This document shows positions 8,659-18,107 of a DNA stretch of 64,000 nucleotides, piece after piece. Numbering within the stretch: the first letter of the stretch is position 1; each line of letters opens with the position of its first letter. A program made the translations under genes and the position numbers. The stretch is taken from assembly GCA_046351395.1 (NCBI GenBank), contig JAXLYP010000028.1, positions 102,243 through 166,242 on the forward strand, written 5' to 3'. The notes under the pieces are model-generated. The model had not been told where the DNA came from. It searched no databases and saw only the letters and a program-made list of their open reading frames with translations. Source of the DNA: CAYYKK01 sp046351395 (GTDB lineage Bacteria > Myxococcota_A > Polyangia > Polyangiales > Polyangiaceae).

Positions 8659-10011
8659 ATGTCGCGGCGATGGGGCCTCGCGCTCGTCGCGCTCTGCATC
8701 GGCTGCTCGGGCACCGCGATCGTGAGCTCGAGCGCGGCGACGAGCGCTCCCTCCGATGCTCCCGCGATCTCGGGTGCGCGGCTCGACGAGGAGCGCGAGC
8801 GCTACCTGAACGACGGGGCGGCGCGCCGCGCGGAGCTCGTGCGGTCGCTCACGCGGCCGGAGAACACCTACTCGCGGCAGCGCCTCGACGCGTACGGGCT
8901 CGGGGATCGCGGCTGGGATCTCCTGCCCGCGTGGAACCCGCGCACGCGCGCGATGAACGCGGAGCTCGCCGCGCGGGTCGAGCGCGGTGAGGCGCTCGAC
9001 GCGGAGGGCCTCGCGCCCCTCTGGGACGGCGTCATGCCGTCGACCGAGCAGGGCTGGATCGAGCTCGGTCGGCGCGTGTTCTTCGAGTTCCCCATGCGCG
9101 CCGAGATCCTCGTCGAGCACGCGCTCGGCGACCCCGCGGGGGCCGAGGCGCTCGGCGTCGAGCGCGCGGCGGACGGGCACGTCCCCGGCGCCGTCGTGTT
9201 CCTCGACGTCGACCGCGAGGTCCGCGTCGGAATGAGCTGCGCGCTCTGCCACTCCGCGATCGAGGGTGGCGCGGTCGTCCCCGGTCGCGCTCGGCGGAGC
9301 CTGGATGTTGGGCGGATGCGGATGGCCTGGCTGACCGCGCGGGACGGAGCGGTCGACGCGCGCGACGCGCAGCGCCTCGGCCGGTGGGGGCCCGGGCGCG
9401 CGGACGTCACGGAGGACGACGACGAGGACCCCGTCGCGATCCCGGATCTCTGGGGCCTCCGCGACGAGCGCTGGTTGACCCAAGGTGCGACCCTCCGGCA
9501 GGAGAGCCCGATCGCGCTCGCGATCCGCCAGGAGACGCAGCTCATCGACTCGAACCACCTCCTCGTGCGCCCGCGCCGGGAGCTCGTCTGGGCGCTCGTC
9601 ATGTACCTCTATTCGCTCGCGCCTCCGCGCTCGGGCGAGGCCCCGCCCCCGGGCGTCGAGGCGGGCCGGGCGCTCTTCGACGAGCATTGTCGGAGCTGCC
9701 ATTCGAACGCCGCGCTCGGCGGAGAGCCGATCGACGCCTCCGCGATCGGGACCGATCCCGCGCTCGCGAACGGCAAGGGGCGCGGCACGGGTCGCTACCG
9801 CGTACCACCTCTGCTCGCGATCGGACGCGGCGCGCCCTACCTGCACGACGGCTCCGTCGCCTCCCTCGACGAGCTCCTGTCGCCCGAGCGCCTGTCCGCC
9901 GATTACACGCGGGGCCGCTTCGGCCCAGGACCGATCCCCGGTCACCCTGCGGGGACTCGGCTCGACGCGGAGGCGCGCGCGTCCCTCCTCGCTTATCTCG
10001 CGACCCTCTGA
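8659..10011 (+). CDS. Di-haem cytochrome c lipoprotein
   Basis: A 450-residue exported protein. The N-terminus is a lipoprotein signal (GLALVALCIGC). Two haem-binding CXXCH motifs are visible: CALCH at residues 194-198 and CRSCH at 344-348. A later LHDGS segment (APYLHDGSVASLDELL) is typical of the C-terminal domain of MauG/cytochrome c peroxidase-like or related di-haem proteins and probably supplies surrounding haem-pocket residues. It should act in periplasmic electron transfer or peroxidase-type redox chemistry; which one cannot be decided. ATG 8659 gives the signal peptide immediately. A clear inverted repeat at the stop codon probably terminates transcription and also serves the converging gene. 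Confidence 0.85.
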   Translation: MSRRWGLALVALCIGCSGTAIVSSSAATSAPSDAPAISGARLDEERERYLNDGAARRAELVRSLTRPENTYSRQRLDAYGLGDRGWDLLPAWNPRTRAMNAELAARVERGEALDAEGLAPLWDGVMPSTEQGWIELGRRVFFEFPMRAEILVEHALGDPAGAEALGVERAADGHVPGAVVFLDVDREVRVGMSCALCHSAIEGGAVVPGRARRSLDVGRMRMAWLTARDGAVDARDAQRLGRWGPGRADVTEDDDEDPVAIPDLWGLRDERWLTQGATLRQESPIALAIRQETQLIDSNHLLVRPRRELVWALVMYLYSLAPPRSGEAPPPGVEAGRALFDEHCRSCHSNAALGGEPIDASAIGTDPALANGKGRGTGRYRVPPLLAIGRGAPYLHDGSVASLDELLSPERLSADYTRGRFGPGPIPGHPAGTRLDAEARASLLAYLATL

Positions 10012-10049
10012 GCGTGTTCGTGCGCGGTGTCCGCGCGCCCGAACGCTCA
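10009..10049. terminator. Bidirectional terminator-like inverted repeat
   Basis: An interrupted inverted repeat spans the space between two converging genes. TGAGCG (10,009-10,014) pairs with CGCTCA (10,044-10,049), TTCG with CGAA, and GCGCGG (10,022-10,027) with CCGCGC (10,031-10,036). It starts at the cytochrome stop codon and reaches the stop of the opposing lipoprotein gene. There is no strong U-run, so the call rests on symmetry and position. Confidence 0.5.
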
Positions 10050-10676
10050 GGTCTTGATGAGTGCGGGTCGGTTCGCGTGCGTGGAGAGCACGACCTCCTT
10101 GGTGATCGACCGATCGACGCCGTCGACGCTCACCACGGCCTTGAGCGTGTACGTCTGGTCGCGCGCGTCGTCGGGCTCGAACGGGGGCTGGCCGAGCGCG
10201 TAGCTCACGGCGAGCGCCGACGCGGGCGCGATGCGCTCGTCCCACGGCACGTACCCGCCCGACTCGTCCCAGACGGTCGGATCGCTCGACGCGAGAACGC
10301 CGACGGACCGCGAGGAAGCGTCGAAGAGCTCCACCTTCTTCACGATGAGGCGCGCGGGGACATTGCCCTTGTCGCTCGTGATGGAGAGCTGCATCGAGGT
10401 CTGCTCGCAGCGACGCTTCGCCTTCGCGCTCTTCTCGGACTCCGCGCTGTCCCCCTTCGACAGCACCGGCGCCGGCCTCGCGCCTGCGTCGCCGCCGCAG
10501 TCGTCCGCGAGCGTCGCCGCGACGAGCACGACGCTCACGTCGAGCGCCGCCCGCCTGGGCGGCGAGGACGCGGCGGGAGGAGCGGTGGAGTCAGCGGTGA
10601 TATCGGTGGTGGGCGGCGTCGAGGCGGAGCCGCACCCCGCGAGGATCAAACCGACGAAGAGCCAGGGTGCACGCAT
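10047..10676 (-). CDS. Hypothetical lipoprotein
   Basis: A 209-residue predicted lipoprotein of unknown function. The signal peptide ends with the lipobox LAGC (LFVGLILAGCGS) at about residue 15. A Thr/Pro-rich linker and a beta-rich domain follow. That domain has a Cys pair (DDCGG and RRCEQ) and a segment VPARLIVKKVELFD that resembles a generic Ig-like or interaction fold. No family is recognised. ATG 10,676 is used because it begins the signal peptide; the in-frame extension upstream is Arg-rich. The gene converges on the cytochrome gene and is divergent from the SspB-like gene across a 200-base gap that must hold both promoters. Confidence 0.7.
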   Translation of the reverse strand: MRAPWLFVGLILAGCGSASTPPTTDITADSTAPPAASSPPRRAALDVSVVLVAATLADDCGGDAGARPAPVLSKGDSAESEKSAKAKRRCEQTSMQLSITSDKGNVPARLIVKKVELFDASSRSVGVLASSDPTVWDESGGYVPWDERIAPASALAVSYALGQPPFEPDDARDQTYTLKAVVSVDGVDRSITKEVVLSTHANRPALIKT

Positions 10677-10876
10677 CGCGCCCGAGTCTAGAGCACCGAG
10701 CGGCCGACGCCGCCGAGTTCGCATCCCCCCTTCGAAGTTCTCGAATCGAGCGCGCGGCGCGTGCGGCGCGGAGACGGAGCGCGCCGGCACGCTCCACGGA
10801 CGAGCCGGCGCGGGGGCGCCACGTCCGCAAAACCCTCCGCGCACGGGGGCCGATGGTCTAGGCTGCGGTCGCGACG

Positions 10877-11821
10877 ATGGATGTGCCGCCGACCCTGCCC
10901 AAGAAGAAGGACGTGCTCGAGGCGCTCCTCGCCGACTCGAACGTGTTCCTCCATTTGGATCCGCGCCGGGATGGTGTGGTCGTGCCCAGGTGGTTCCAGA
11001 ACCAACCCGAGCTCACGCTCCAAGTCGGCCTGAACATGCCCGTGCCCATCCGGGACCTCGAGATCGACGAGAACGGCGTGTCGTGCACCCTGAGCTTCAG
11101 CCGGAGCCCGTTCTGGTGCTCCCTCCCGTGGTCCGCGATCTTCGCGATCGTCAGCGAGCCGGATCGCCGCGGCGGCATCTGGCCCGAGGACGTCCCGCCG
11201 GACGGGAACTGGGGCAAGAGCTTCCGCGCGCCCGCGTCCAAGCGGGAGCGGCCGAAGCTCGCCGCCGTACCGAGCCTCGAAGAGGAGCCCGATCGCGCGG
11301 AGGACGCGCCCCCTCCCGTCATCGGCGAGGACTCCAAGTGCGGCGCGTGCGGCACGAAGTGGATCGAAGATCAGTCGACGTGCCCGGTCTGCGGCGCATC
11401 CATCAGCGAGATGGTCGGCGGCCCCGAGGCCGCCGCCCCTCCTCCGCCGCCTCCTTCCGAGAAGGACGCGCGCGCCCCCGTGAAGCCCGTGGGGAAGCCG
11501 GTGCTCGCGCCCGCGCCCGCGCCCGCACCCGATCGACCGGTGCTGGTCCGCAAGAAGGGCGGTCGCCCCGCGCCCGTCGCGGCGGACGACAAACGGAGGC
11601 GCGGCGAGAAGCCCAAGGCCGTCCCACGACCCAAGCTCGCGCCCGCTCCCGCGGCGGATCCACCCGCGGCGGACCCCGCCCCGGAGCGCGCGGCGGCGGA
11701 GCGCGTCAGCCCGGAGGACGTGCCGCAAGCACCTCCCTCCGCGGGTTCGCGCGCCCCCGCGAGCGCTGGCAAGAAGACCACGAAGCGCGAGCTTCCGCCG
11801 TACTTGCGCGTGGTGAAGTGA
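10877..11821 (+). CDS. SspB-like protein with zinc ribbon and low-complexity tail
   Basis: A 314-residue cytoplasmic protein. Residues ~10-90 resemble the ClpXP adaptor SspB: an N-terminal helix, VVVPRWFQNQPELTLQVG, then IDENGVSCTLSF and LPWSAIFAIV. SspB delivers SsrA-tagged and other substrates to ClpXP. At ~155-175 a four-Cys zinc ribbon appears (CGACG then CPVCG). The rest is Pro/Ala/Lys-rich and disordered, ending in KRELPPYLRVVK, a conserved-looking peptide that in true SspB tails docks on the ClpX zinc-binding domain. That last point is inference. A zinc ribbon inside an SspB-like protein is unusual outside this phylum. The livM gene begins 5 bases after the stop, so they may share a transcript. 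Confidence 0.7.
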   Translation: MDVPPTLPKKKDVLEALLADSNVFLHLDPRRDGVVVPRWFQNQPELTLQVGLNMPVPIRDLEIDENGVSCTLSFSRSPFWCSLPWSAIFAIVSEPDRRGGIWPEDVPPDGNWGKSFRAPASKRERPKLAAVPSLEEEPDRAEDAPPPVIGEDSKCGACGTKWIEDQSTCPVCGASISEMVGGPEAAAPPPPPPSEKDARAPVKPVGKPVLAPAPAPAPDRPVLVRKKGGRPAPVAADDKRRRGEKPKAVPRPKLAPAPAADPPAADPAPERAAAERVSPEDVPQAPPSAGSRAPASAGKKTTKRELPPYLRVVK

Positions 11822-11825
11822 CCGC

Positions 11826-12941
11826 GTGAACCCCTGGCTGAAGGGCGCACTCATCACGCTCGCCATCCTCGGCGTGTCGGTCGGGGCGCAGTACGGGCTG
11901 CCCGTCATCATCCCGGATACGGCGTGGCGGCAGCTCCTCCTCGACACGCTCGTGAAGGTCGTCGTCGCTCTCTCGCTGAACGTCGTGAACGGCATGGCGG
12001 GGCAGTTCTCGATCGGGCACGCGGGCTTCGTAGGGATCGGCGCGTACACGGCGGCGATCACGGCGAGCCACCTGCAGCAGTCGATGCACCCGGGGATCAG
12101 CATCGCGAACATCCCGCTCGAGTCGTCGTTCGTCGTCGTCCCCGCGGCGATGATCGCGGCGGCGATCGCGGCGGGCGCGTTCGGCCTCCTCGTCGGGCTG
12201 CCGAGCCTCCGCCTCAAGGGGGACTACCTCGCGCTCGTGACGCTCGGGTTCGCGGAGATCATCCGCCAGGTCATCTCGGGCACGTCCGCGGCGATCAGCC
12301 CGCTCATCGCGCAGCTCGGGGGCGTGAACGGGTACCTCGGCGCGGACGGCCACGGCGTCCCGCAGTACGCGGGGCCGTTCTGGATCGTCGGGGTGGCGCT
12401 CTGGGCGATCGTCATCGCGTGGCGCCTCAAGTTCTCGGGCTGGGGGCGCGCCCTCCGCGCCCTCCGCGAGGACGAGATCGCAGCCGCGGCCGTCGGCGTG
12501 GATCCCACGCGCTACAAGGTGACGTCGTTCGTCATCGCGGCGATGGGCGGAGGCGTCGCCGGGTCCCTGCTCGCGCTCGTCTACGACGGCAGCCCGTCGG
12601 TCCAGCCCGCGTCGTACAGCGTCGTCGCGTCGTTCGAGGCGATCACGATGGTCATCCTCGGGGGATCGGGGAGCATCAGCGGCGCCGTCCTCGGGGCCAT
12701 CTTCGTGACGCTGAGCGTGCGCCTCATCGAGCAGGTGCAGGGCATCGACAGCGTCCGCGATTTCGTCCGCGCGCACCCGAACTTCGACCTCAACGCGCTC
12801 CGCATGGTCCTCTACGCGGCGACGCTCATCGGCCTGATGATCCTCCGGCCCGCGGGTGTGTTCGGCGAGCGTGAGCTCTCGCTCGCGCGCTTCTTCCCGA
12901 AGAAGGCGAAGGCGGCGTCGCCGGCGAAGGAGAAGGGATGA
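11826..12941 (+). CDS. livM: Branched-chain amino-acid ABC transporter permease LivM
   Basis: A 371-residue inner-membrane permease with about nine or ten hydrophobic segments. Diagnostic blocks are LSLNVVNGMAGQFSIGHAGF, GLPSLRLKGDYLALVTLGFA (the EAA-like cytoplasmic loop of the Liv family) and ALREDEIAAAAVGVDPTRYK. It forms the membrane channel of the high-affinity leucine/isoleucine/valine importer together with LivH. The start is GTG 11,826. livG overlaps its stop by 4 bases. No livH and no periplasmic binding protein gene is adjacent, which differs from the usual livKHMGF order; the partners must be elsewhere. Confidence 0.93.
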   Translation: MNPWLKGALITLAILGVSVGAQYGLPVIIPDTAWRQLLLDTLVKVVVALSLNVVNGMAGQFSIGHAGFVGIGAYTAAITASHLQQSMHPGISIANIPLESSFVVVPAAMIAAAIAAGAFGLLVGLPSLRLKGDYLALVTLGFAEIIRQVISGTSAAISPLIAQLGGVNGYLGADGHGVPQYAGPFWIVGVALWAIVIAWRLKFSGWGRALRALREDEIAAAAVGVDPTRYKVTSFVIAAMGGGVAGSLLALVYDGSPSVQPASYSVVASFEAITMVILGGSGSISGAVLGAIFVTLSVRLIEQVQGIDSVRDFVRAHPNFDLNALRMVLYAATLIGLMILRPAGVFGERELSLARFFPKKAKAASPAKEKG

Positions 12942-13815
12942 GCGAGCTCGTCCTCGAGCACGTGTCGAAGCGCTTCGGCGGCCTGAAGGCCGTGTCGGAC
13001 GTGTCGTTCACCGTGGCCCCGAAGCGCATCTTCGGGCTCATCGGCCCGAACGGCGCGGGCAAGACGACGGTGTTCAACCTCGTGACGGGGGTCTACGACT
13101 TCGAAGGGTCGATCAAGTTCGGCGGCAAGAGCCTCGCTCGAAAGAAGCAGAGCCAGGTCGCGAACATGGGCATCGGCCGCACGTTCCAGAACATCCGGCT
13201 CTTCCAGGGCCTGACGGTGATCGAGAACGTCCTCGTGGCGTGCGAGCAGCAGCGGAAATCGCACCTCTTCGCGGCGATCTTTCGACCGCCGCTCTTCTAC
13301 CGCGACGAGAAGGAGATGCACGACCGCGCGATCGAGCTGCTCCGGATCTTCGAGCTCCACGAGATGGCGGACGAGGCGTCCACGTCGCTCTCGTACGGAA
13401 ACCAGCGCCGCCTCGAGATCGCGCGCGCGATGATGCTCAAGCCCTCGCTCCTCCTCCTCGACGAGCCCGCCGCGGGGATGAACTACGGGGAGGCCGAGGG
13501 CCTGAAGACGCAGATCCGGTGGCTCAGGGACGAGTTTCAGATCACCGTCGTGCTCGTCGAGCACAACATGCACGTCGTCATGGGCGTGTGCGAGGAGATC
13601 CACGTCCTCGATCACGGCGAGACCATCGCGCACGGCACGCCCGAGGAGATCAAGCGGCACCCGAAGGTGCTCGCCGCGTACCTCGGTGAGGAGGAGCTCG
13701 ACGAGGAGATGGCGCAGTCCCTCCGCGCGGGCCAGCTCGACAAGGCAGCCGCGCCCGCGGGCGAACTCGCGGAGGACGAAGCGAAGGCCGAGGCCCAGGC
13801 GGAGGCTACGGAGCG

Positions 13816-13819
<4 letters not shown>
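12938..13819 (+). CDS. livG: Branched-chain amino-acid ABC transporter ATPase LivG
   Basis: A 293-residue ATP-binding subunit. Walker A is GPNGAGKTT (about residues 37-45), the signature is LSYGNQRRLEIARAM, and Walker B is LLLLDEPAAGMN, followed by the switch His in VVLVEHNMHVVM. The long segment after Walker A, including GRTFQNIRLFQGLTVIENV, is typical of LivG. It powers the permease pair with LivF. The C-terminal ~45 residues form an extra charged Glu/Ala-rich tail not needed for the ATPase fold. ATG 12,938 overlaps the livM stop (ATGA) and livF overlaps its own stop, so the three are translationally coupled. Confidence 0.95.
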
Positions 13820-14574
<755 letters not shown>

Positions 14575-14577
14575 GCG

Positions 14578-15534
14578 GTGCCCGCAGCACCCCAGCCCGC
14601 GCCCGACGCGCCGGAGGGCGCGGGCGGGTCCGCGAGGGAGGACGCGGACGCGCCCGCGAAGGCGCCGCCCGCGACGATCGATCGCAACCTCCTCTCGAGC
14701 TCGCACCGCGGGTTGCGCGTGCTCGTATGGATCGTTGCACTCCCCCTCGGGCTGCTCGTGAGTGCGGTGTGCGCCGGGATGCGCATGCCGGACGCGCCGT
14801 GGCAGCTCATCGTGGGGCTCGGCGTCGCGATGTGGCCCGTCTTCGCCGTGCTCTTCGACCGGGTCGTGGTGTTGCGGGCGGAGGCGTTCGACGCGGTGTT
14901 CTCGGGCGATCTGCAGGCGTGCCAGAGGCTCCTCGCGCGCCGGTTCAACTCGCTCCCCGCTTCGCTCGATCTCTACGGCACCGCGGCGCTCGAGCTCGCG
15001 GTGGGCGACGTGCTGGCCGCGCGCCGGCGGCTCGCCACGATCCCGAAGGCGCGCATCGGCCCGGCGTTGACGATCAAGCGCCTCCTCGACGCGCACCTCG
15101 CCGTGATGGATGCGAACCCCGAGGAGCGCGCGAAGACGCTGGGCATGCTCCTCACGATCCACCCTTCGCGGAAGGTCTGGCGGCGCTACCGCGCGTACCT
15201 CCTCGCGCAGGCGGCGCTGCACGAGCCCGTCGTGTTCGTGGAGCTCGACGGACAGCGCCGGCGGGATCCGCGCGCCCTCCAGATCCACGACGACCTCTGC
15301 CGGCGCGCCGCGGCGGAGATCCGCGCGTACGGCGACCCGGTCGCGACGCACTTCGCGCGGTTCATCGAGGCCTCACGGAGCCTCGCCCCCGTCGCGGGCG
15401 AGCTCCCCCAGGATCTTCGCGTGAGCGCGATGCTCGCGCGGAGCTACGGCGTGGGACCGATCGCCGACGAGATCGACGCCCGCGCGTCCGCGGCGGAGCG
15501 CGCCGAGGCGAAGAAGGGCCCGTATCGAGCCTGA
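14578..15534 (+). CDS. Hypothetical two-TM membrane protein
   Basis: A 318-residue protein I do not recognise. It has a disordered Pro/Ala/Gly-rich N-terminus (~45 residues) and two adjacent hydrophobic segments (VLVWIVALPLGLLVSAV and WQLIVGLGVAMWPVFAVLF). The remaining ~220 residues are helical and cytoplasmic or periplasmic, with repeats of roughly TPR character (LDLYGTAALELAVGDVLAAR). GTG 14,578 is the only reasonable start. It lies 4 bases after livF, so it may be co-transcribed with the importer. A role with that transporter is possible but nothing shows it. The gene converges on the FG-GAP lipoprotein gene, with 5 bases between the two stops. Confidence 0.75.
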   Translation: MPAAPQPAPDAPEGAGGSAREDADAPAKAPPATIDRNLLSSSHRGLRVLVWIVALPLGLLVSAVCAGMRMPDAPWQLIVGLGVAMWPVFAVLFDRVVVLRAEAFDAVFSGDLQACQRLLARRFNSLPASLDLYGTAALELAVGDVLAARRRLATIPKARIGPALTIKRLLDAHLAVMDANPEERAKTLGMLLTIHPSRKVWRRYRAYLLAQAALHEPVVFVELDGQRRRDPRALQIHDDLCRRAAAEIRAYGDPVATHFARFIEASRSLAPVAGELPQDLRVSAMLARSYGVGPIADEIDARASAAERAEAKKGPYRA

Positions 15535-15539
15535 CGGCG

Positions 15540-17555
15540 TTACTTCGTGGGCGGAATCACCGCCACGGGATCCGCGCCCTCGGTGACCGTGAAGCGATAG
15601 CCGGCGGGCAGCTTGAACGTCTGCGTGGTGAGCTCCGCGTCGGGCCAGCGGATCGTGACCTCCGCGTCGCACGCGGCGCCGAGGCCGAAGTGCAGGGTGA
15701 GATCGTCCTGGCTGCCGTAGTGGCCGTGCCCTCCGTTCACCTCTTGGGTCTGCGTGATCCCACCCGCCTTGACGGAGACGCGCGCGCCGATCGCGGAGCG
15801 GTTCGACGTATCGCCGCCCGTGAGCGTGAGCTGGATGTAGTTGCCGTTTTGGCCGAGGACGTTCTCGAACAGGCGGAGCTGCTGGGTCGCGTAGCAGGGC
15901 GAGTCGTCCCCCGCCTCAGGCGTGCAGCGCGCGAACGAGTGACCGACGACGAAGTCGAGATCGCCGTCGTGATCGAAGTCCGCGTAGACGCCGCCGTGGC
16001 TCCGGTGCTGATCGATCCCCTCCGTGATCGGGACGGCCTCGAAGTGCCCCGGGGAGTCCTGGTGGAAGAGCAGACCGTGATCGCCGGGATAGTCGGTGTT
16101 GCCGAAGTACACGTCCGGCCAGCCGTCGTTGTCGAAGTCGAAGACGGCGCCCGTGATGATCCCTTCGTTCCAGGAGATGCTCTTGTACTTCCGCGCGAGG
16201 CCCGTCGCGTCGTTCCCGGGCCGCGTGAACTTCACGTCGGCGCCCCCGTCATTGAACAGGATCTCCGACGCGTCGGAGTTCTTGCCCACGTCCCAATGGA
16301 CGATCTCGCTCGTGAGGAGATCCATGTTGCCGTCGTTGTTGATGTCGGCGCACTCCGTCCCGCCGCTGTTCCCGCCGAGCCGAAACGGGTTCATGTCGGT
16401 CGAGTGCTGCCAGCGGAACGCGTCCGCGTCCGTCTTGCATTGGATGTACATGGGCGCGGGCACGCCGGCGCAGCCCATGTCCATCGGGTGGAGCGTGCAC
16501 CAGCACCGCGCGGACTCGTTGTCCGTCCAATCCTGGTTCGCGTCGAACGCGTACCCGGACTCGATCGACCGGTTGACGAAGCCGAACCCACCGGCGGGAC
16601 CGAGCGCTTGCCAGAGGTGATTGGGCGCGCGCCCGTAGGACGACGCGAGCAGCTCGGGGTTTCCGTCGTTGTTGAGATCGCACGCGAGCGCCGACCACGC
16701 GTTCACGTGGCCGAGCGCCTTGTTGAGGTTCTCGATGCTCGTGCCCCACCCGAGCGTCTTCAACCCCGCGTCGATCGTGACCTCGGTGAAGCCACCGGCG
16801 CCATCACCCTTGTAGAGGCGCGACTGTTGGGGAGAGGTCACGGACACGTTCGTGCCCTCCGCGATCCAGAGATCGATCTTCCCGTCGCGGTCGTAGTCGA
16901 CGAACGCGGCGCCCGCGGGGGTGTCCTTCTTCGGGGGAAGCACGCGCACCGCGCTCCCCTCGGGGCCGAACGCGAACGTCCCGTCCCCGTTGTTGAGCAT
17001 GATCTCGCTCACCGCGCCCGCGGGGTTCTTCGGGTCGTACCCGAGGCCCGTGTAGACATCGAGGTCGCCGTCGTTGTCGACGTCCGCGAACGCCCAGACC
17101 TCGCCGGGTCGACCGAGCGCCGTGTCGCCGCTCCGGTTCGCGCGGATGCCGGAGGCGACGGTCACGTCCTCGAACTTGCCGTCGTGCGTGTTCCGGAGGA
17201 GCCACGTGGTGCGCTTGTTGTTCGCGAAGTCGTCGGGCGTGATGCCGCCGAGGCGCACGGCGAGATCCGTCCACCCGTCGTGGTCGAAGTCGACCGCCGC
17301 GAGCCGCACGCCGAGCGCGCCGATCGAGTCGAGGCCCCACTTGCTCGTGGAGTCGACGAACGCCTGCGTCCCGGGCGTCCACTTCGACCCGCCAGCATGG
17401 CAGATCGCGTCGGGCAGCTTCGCGGGTCCGCCACCCGCGCCGCCCTTCCCGCCCTTGCCGCCAGTGCTGGTCGCCCCGTCGTCGCAGCTCGCGCCGAGCG
17501 CGACGAGGGAGCCCACGAGACCCAGCGAAAGCAAGCGGAGCGAGGGCCGTCTCAT
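15540..17555 (-). CDS. FG-GAP/VCBS-repeat lipoprotein with ASPIC/UnbV domain
   Basis: A 671-residue exported protein. The signal peptide ends near ALGASC (lipobox-like), followed by a Gly/Lys linker. The body holds many FG-GAP (integrin-like) repeats, seen as repeated Ca-binding D-x-D-x-D-G turns: FDHDGWTDL, VDNDGDLDVY, YDRDGKIDLW, LNNDGNPEL, INNDGNMDLL, FDNDGWPDVY, FDHDGDLDFV. The C-terminus carries the ASPIC/UnbV domain (IGARVSVKAGGITQTQEVNG then TIRWPDA). Such CRTAC1-like proteins form surface beta-propellers; adhesion or carbohydrate binding is the usual guess. ATG 17,555 gives the signal peptide. It is divergent from the Tudor-knot lipoprotein gene across 56 bases. Confidence 0.9.
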   Translation of the reverse strand: MRRPSLRLLSLGLVGSLVALGASCDDGATSTGGKGGKGGAGGGPAKLPDAICHAGGSKWTPGTQAFVDSTSKWGLDSIGALGVRLAAVDFDHDGWTDLAVRLGGITPDDFANNKRTTWLLRNTHDGKFEDVTVASGIRANRSGDTALGRPGEVWAFADVDNDGDLDVYTGLGYDPKNPAGAVSEIMLNNGDGTFAFGPEGSAVRVLPPKKDTPAGAAFVDYDRDGKIDLWIAEGTNVSVTSPQQSRLYKGDGAGGFTEVTIDAGLKTLGWGTSIENLNKALGHVNAWSALACDLNNDGNPELLASSYGRAPNHLWQALGPAGGFGFVNRSIESGYAFDANQDWTDNESARCWCTLHPMDMGCAGVPAPMYIQCKTDADAFRWQHSTDMNPFRLGGNSGGTECADINNDGNMDLLTSEIVHWDVGKNSDASEILFNDGGADVKFTRPGNDATGLARKYKSISWNEGIITGAVFDFDNDGWPDVYFGNTDYPGDHGLLFHQDSPGHFEAVPITEGIDQHRSHGGVYADFDHDGDLDFVVGHSFARCTPEAGDDSPCYATQQLRLFENVLGQNGNYIQLTLTGGDTSNRSAIGARVSVKAGGITQTQEVNGGHGHYGSQDDLTLHFGLGAACDAEVTIRWPDAELTTQTFKLPAGYRFTVTEGADPVAVIPPTK

Positions 17556-17611
17556 CGTTCGATCCGAGGCTTTCTGGCGGCCTGCGTCAAGAGTTGGGCT
17601 ATGAAAGGGCG

Positions 17612-18082
17612 GTGGTCCCGCGCGCGCTCGTCCTCCTCGTCGTCCTGCCGACCGTGGTCGGAGTGTCGGCGGGGTGCGGCCGCACGTACCGCGAGGGGGA
17701 CGAGGTGATGGTCGAGGTGGAGGGCAAGGAGTACCCCGCGCTCCTCCTCACCGCGACGCCGGACTCGAAGTTCAAGGTCCACTACATCGACTTCGACGAC
17801 ACGTGGGACGAGGTCGTCACGAAGAGCCGGATCAAGGGCTTCCGCAAGGGGGACGAGGTCCGCCCCGAGCCCCCCGCGAAGGTGCGCGCGAAGGCGCTCC
17901 AGGCCGCGAAGCTCAACACGTACCGCGTGGGCGATCAGGTGCGCGTCGACTGGAACGGCAAGCTCTACCCGGCCCAGATCATCGACGTGTTGGGCAAGGA
18001 ACAATACAAGGTCCACTTCGAGGGCTACGGCAACGAGTTCGACGAGGCGGTCGGGCTCTCACGCATCCAGCCCAGGTTGTAG
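17612..18082 (+). CDS. Lipoprotein with two Tudor-knot-like repeats
   Basis: A 156-residue predicted lipoprotein. The signal peptide ends in VSAGCG (lipobox S-A-G-C). After it come two tandem ~50-residue repeats of the pattern G-D-x-V-x-V-x-x-x-G-K-x-Y-P-A ... K-V-H-Y/F ... D-E-x-V-x-x-S-R-I: EGDEVMVEVEGKEYPA and VGDQVRVDWNGKLYPA. This is the Tudor-knot/Agenet-like barrel known mainly from eukaryotic chromatin proteins. On an exported bacterial protein it can hardly read histones, so a generic ligand-binding role is more likely. GTG 17,612 places the signal peptide at the N-terminus; TTG 17,594 would add six residues. Confidence 0.75.
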   Translation: MVPRALVLLVVLPTVVGVSAGCGRTYREGDEVMVEVEGKEYPALLLTATPDSKFKVHYIDFDDTWDEVVTKSRIKGFRKGDEVRPEPPAKVRAKALQAAKLNTYRVGDQVRVDWNGKLYPAQIIDVLGKEQYKVHFEGYGNEFDEAVGLSRIQPRL

Positions 18083-18107
18083 CGGCCGCCGTGCTACACC
18101 GCGCGTC

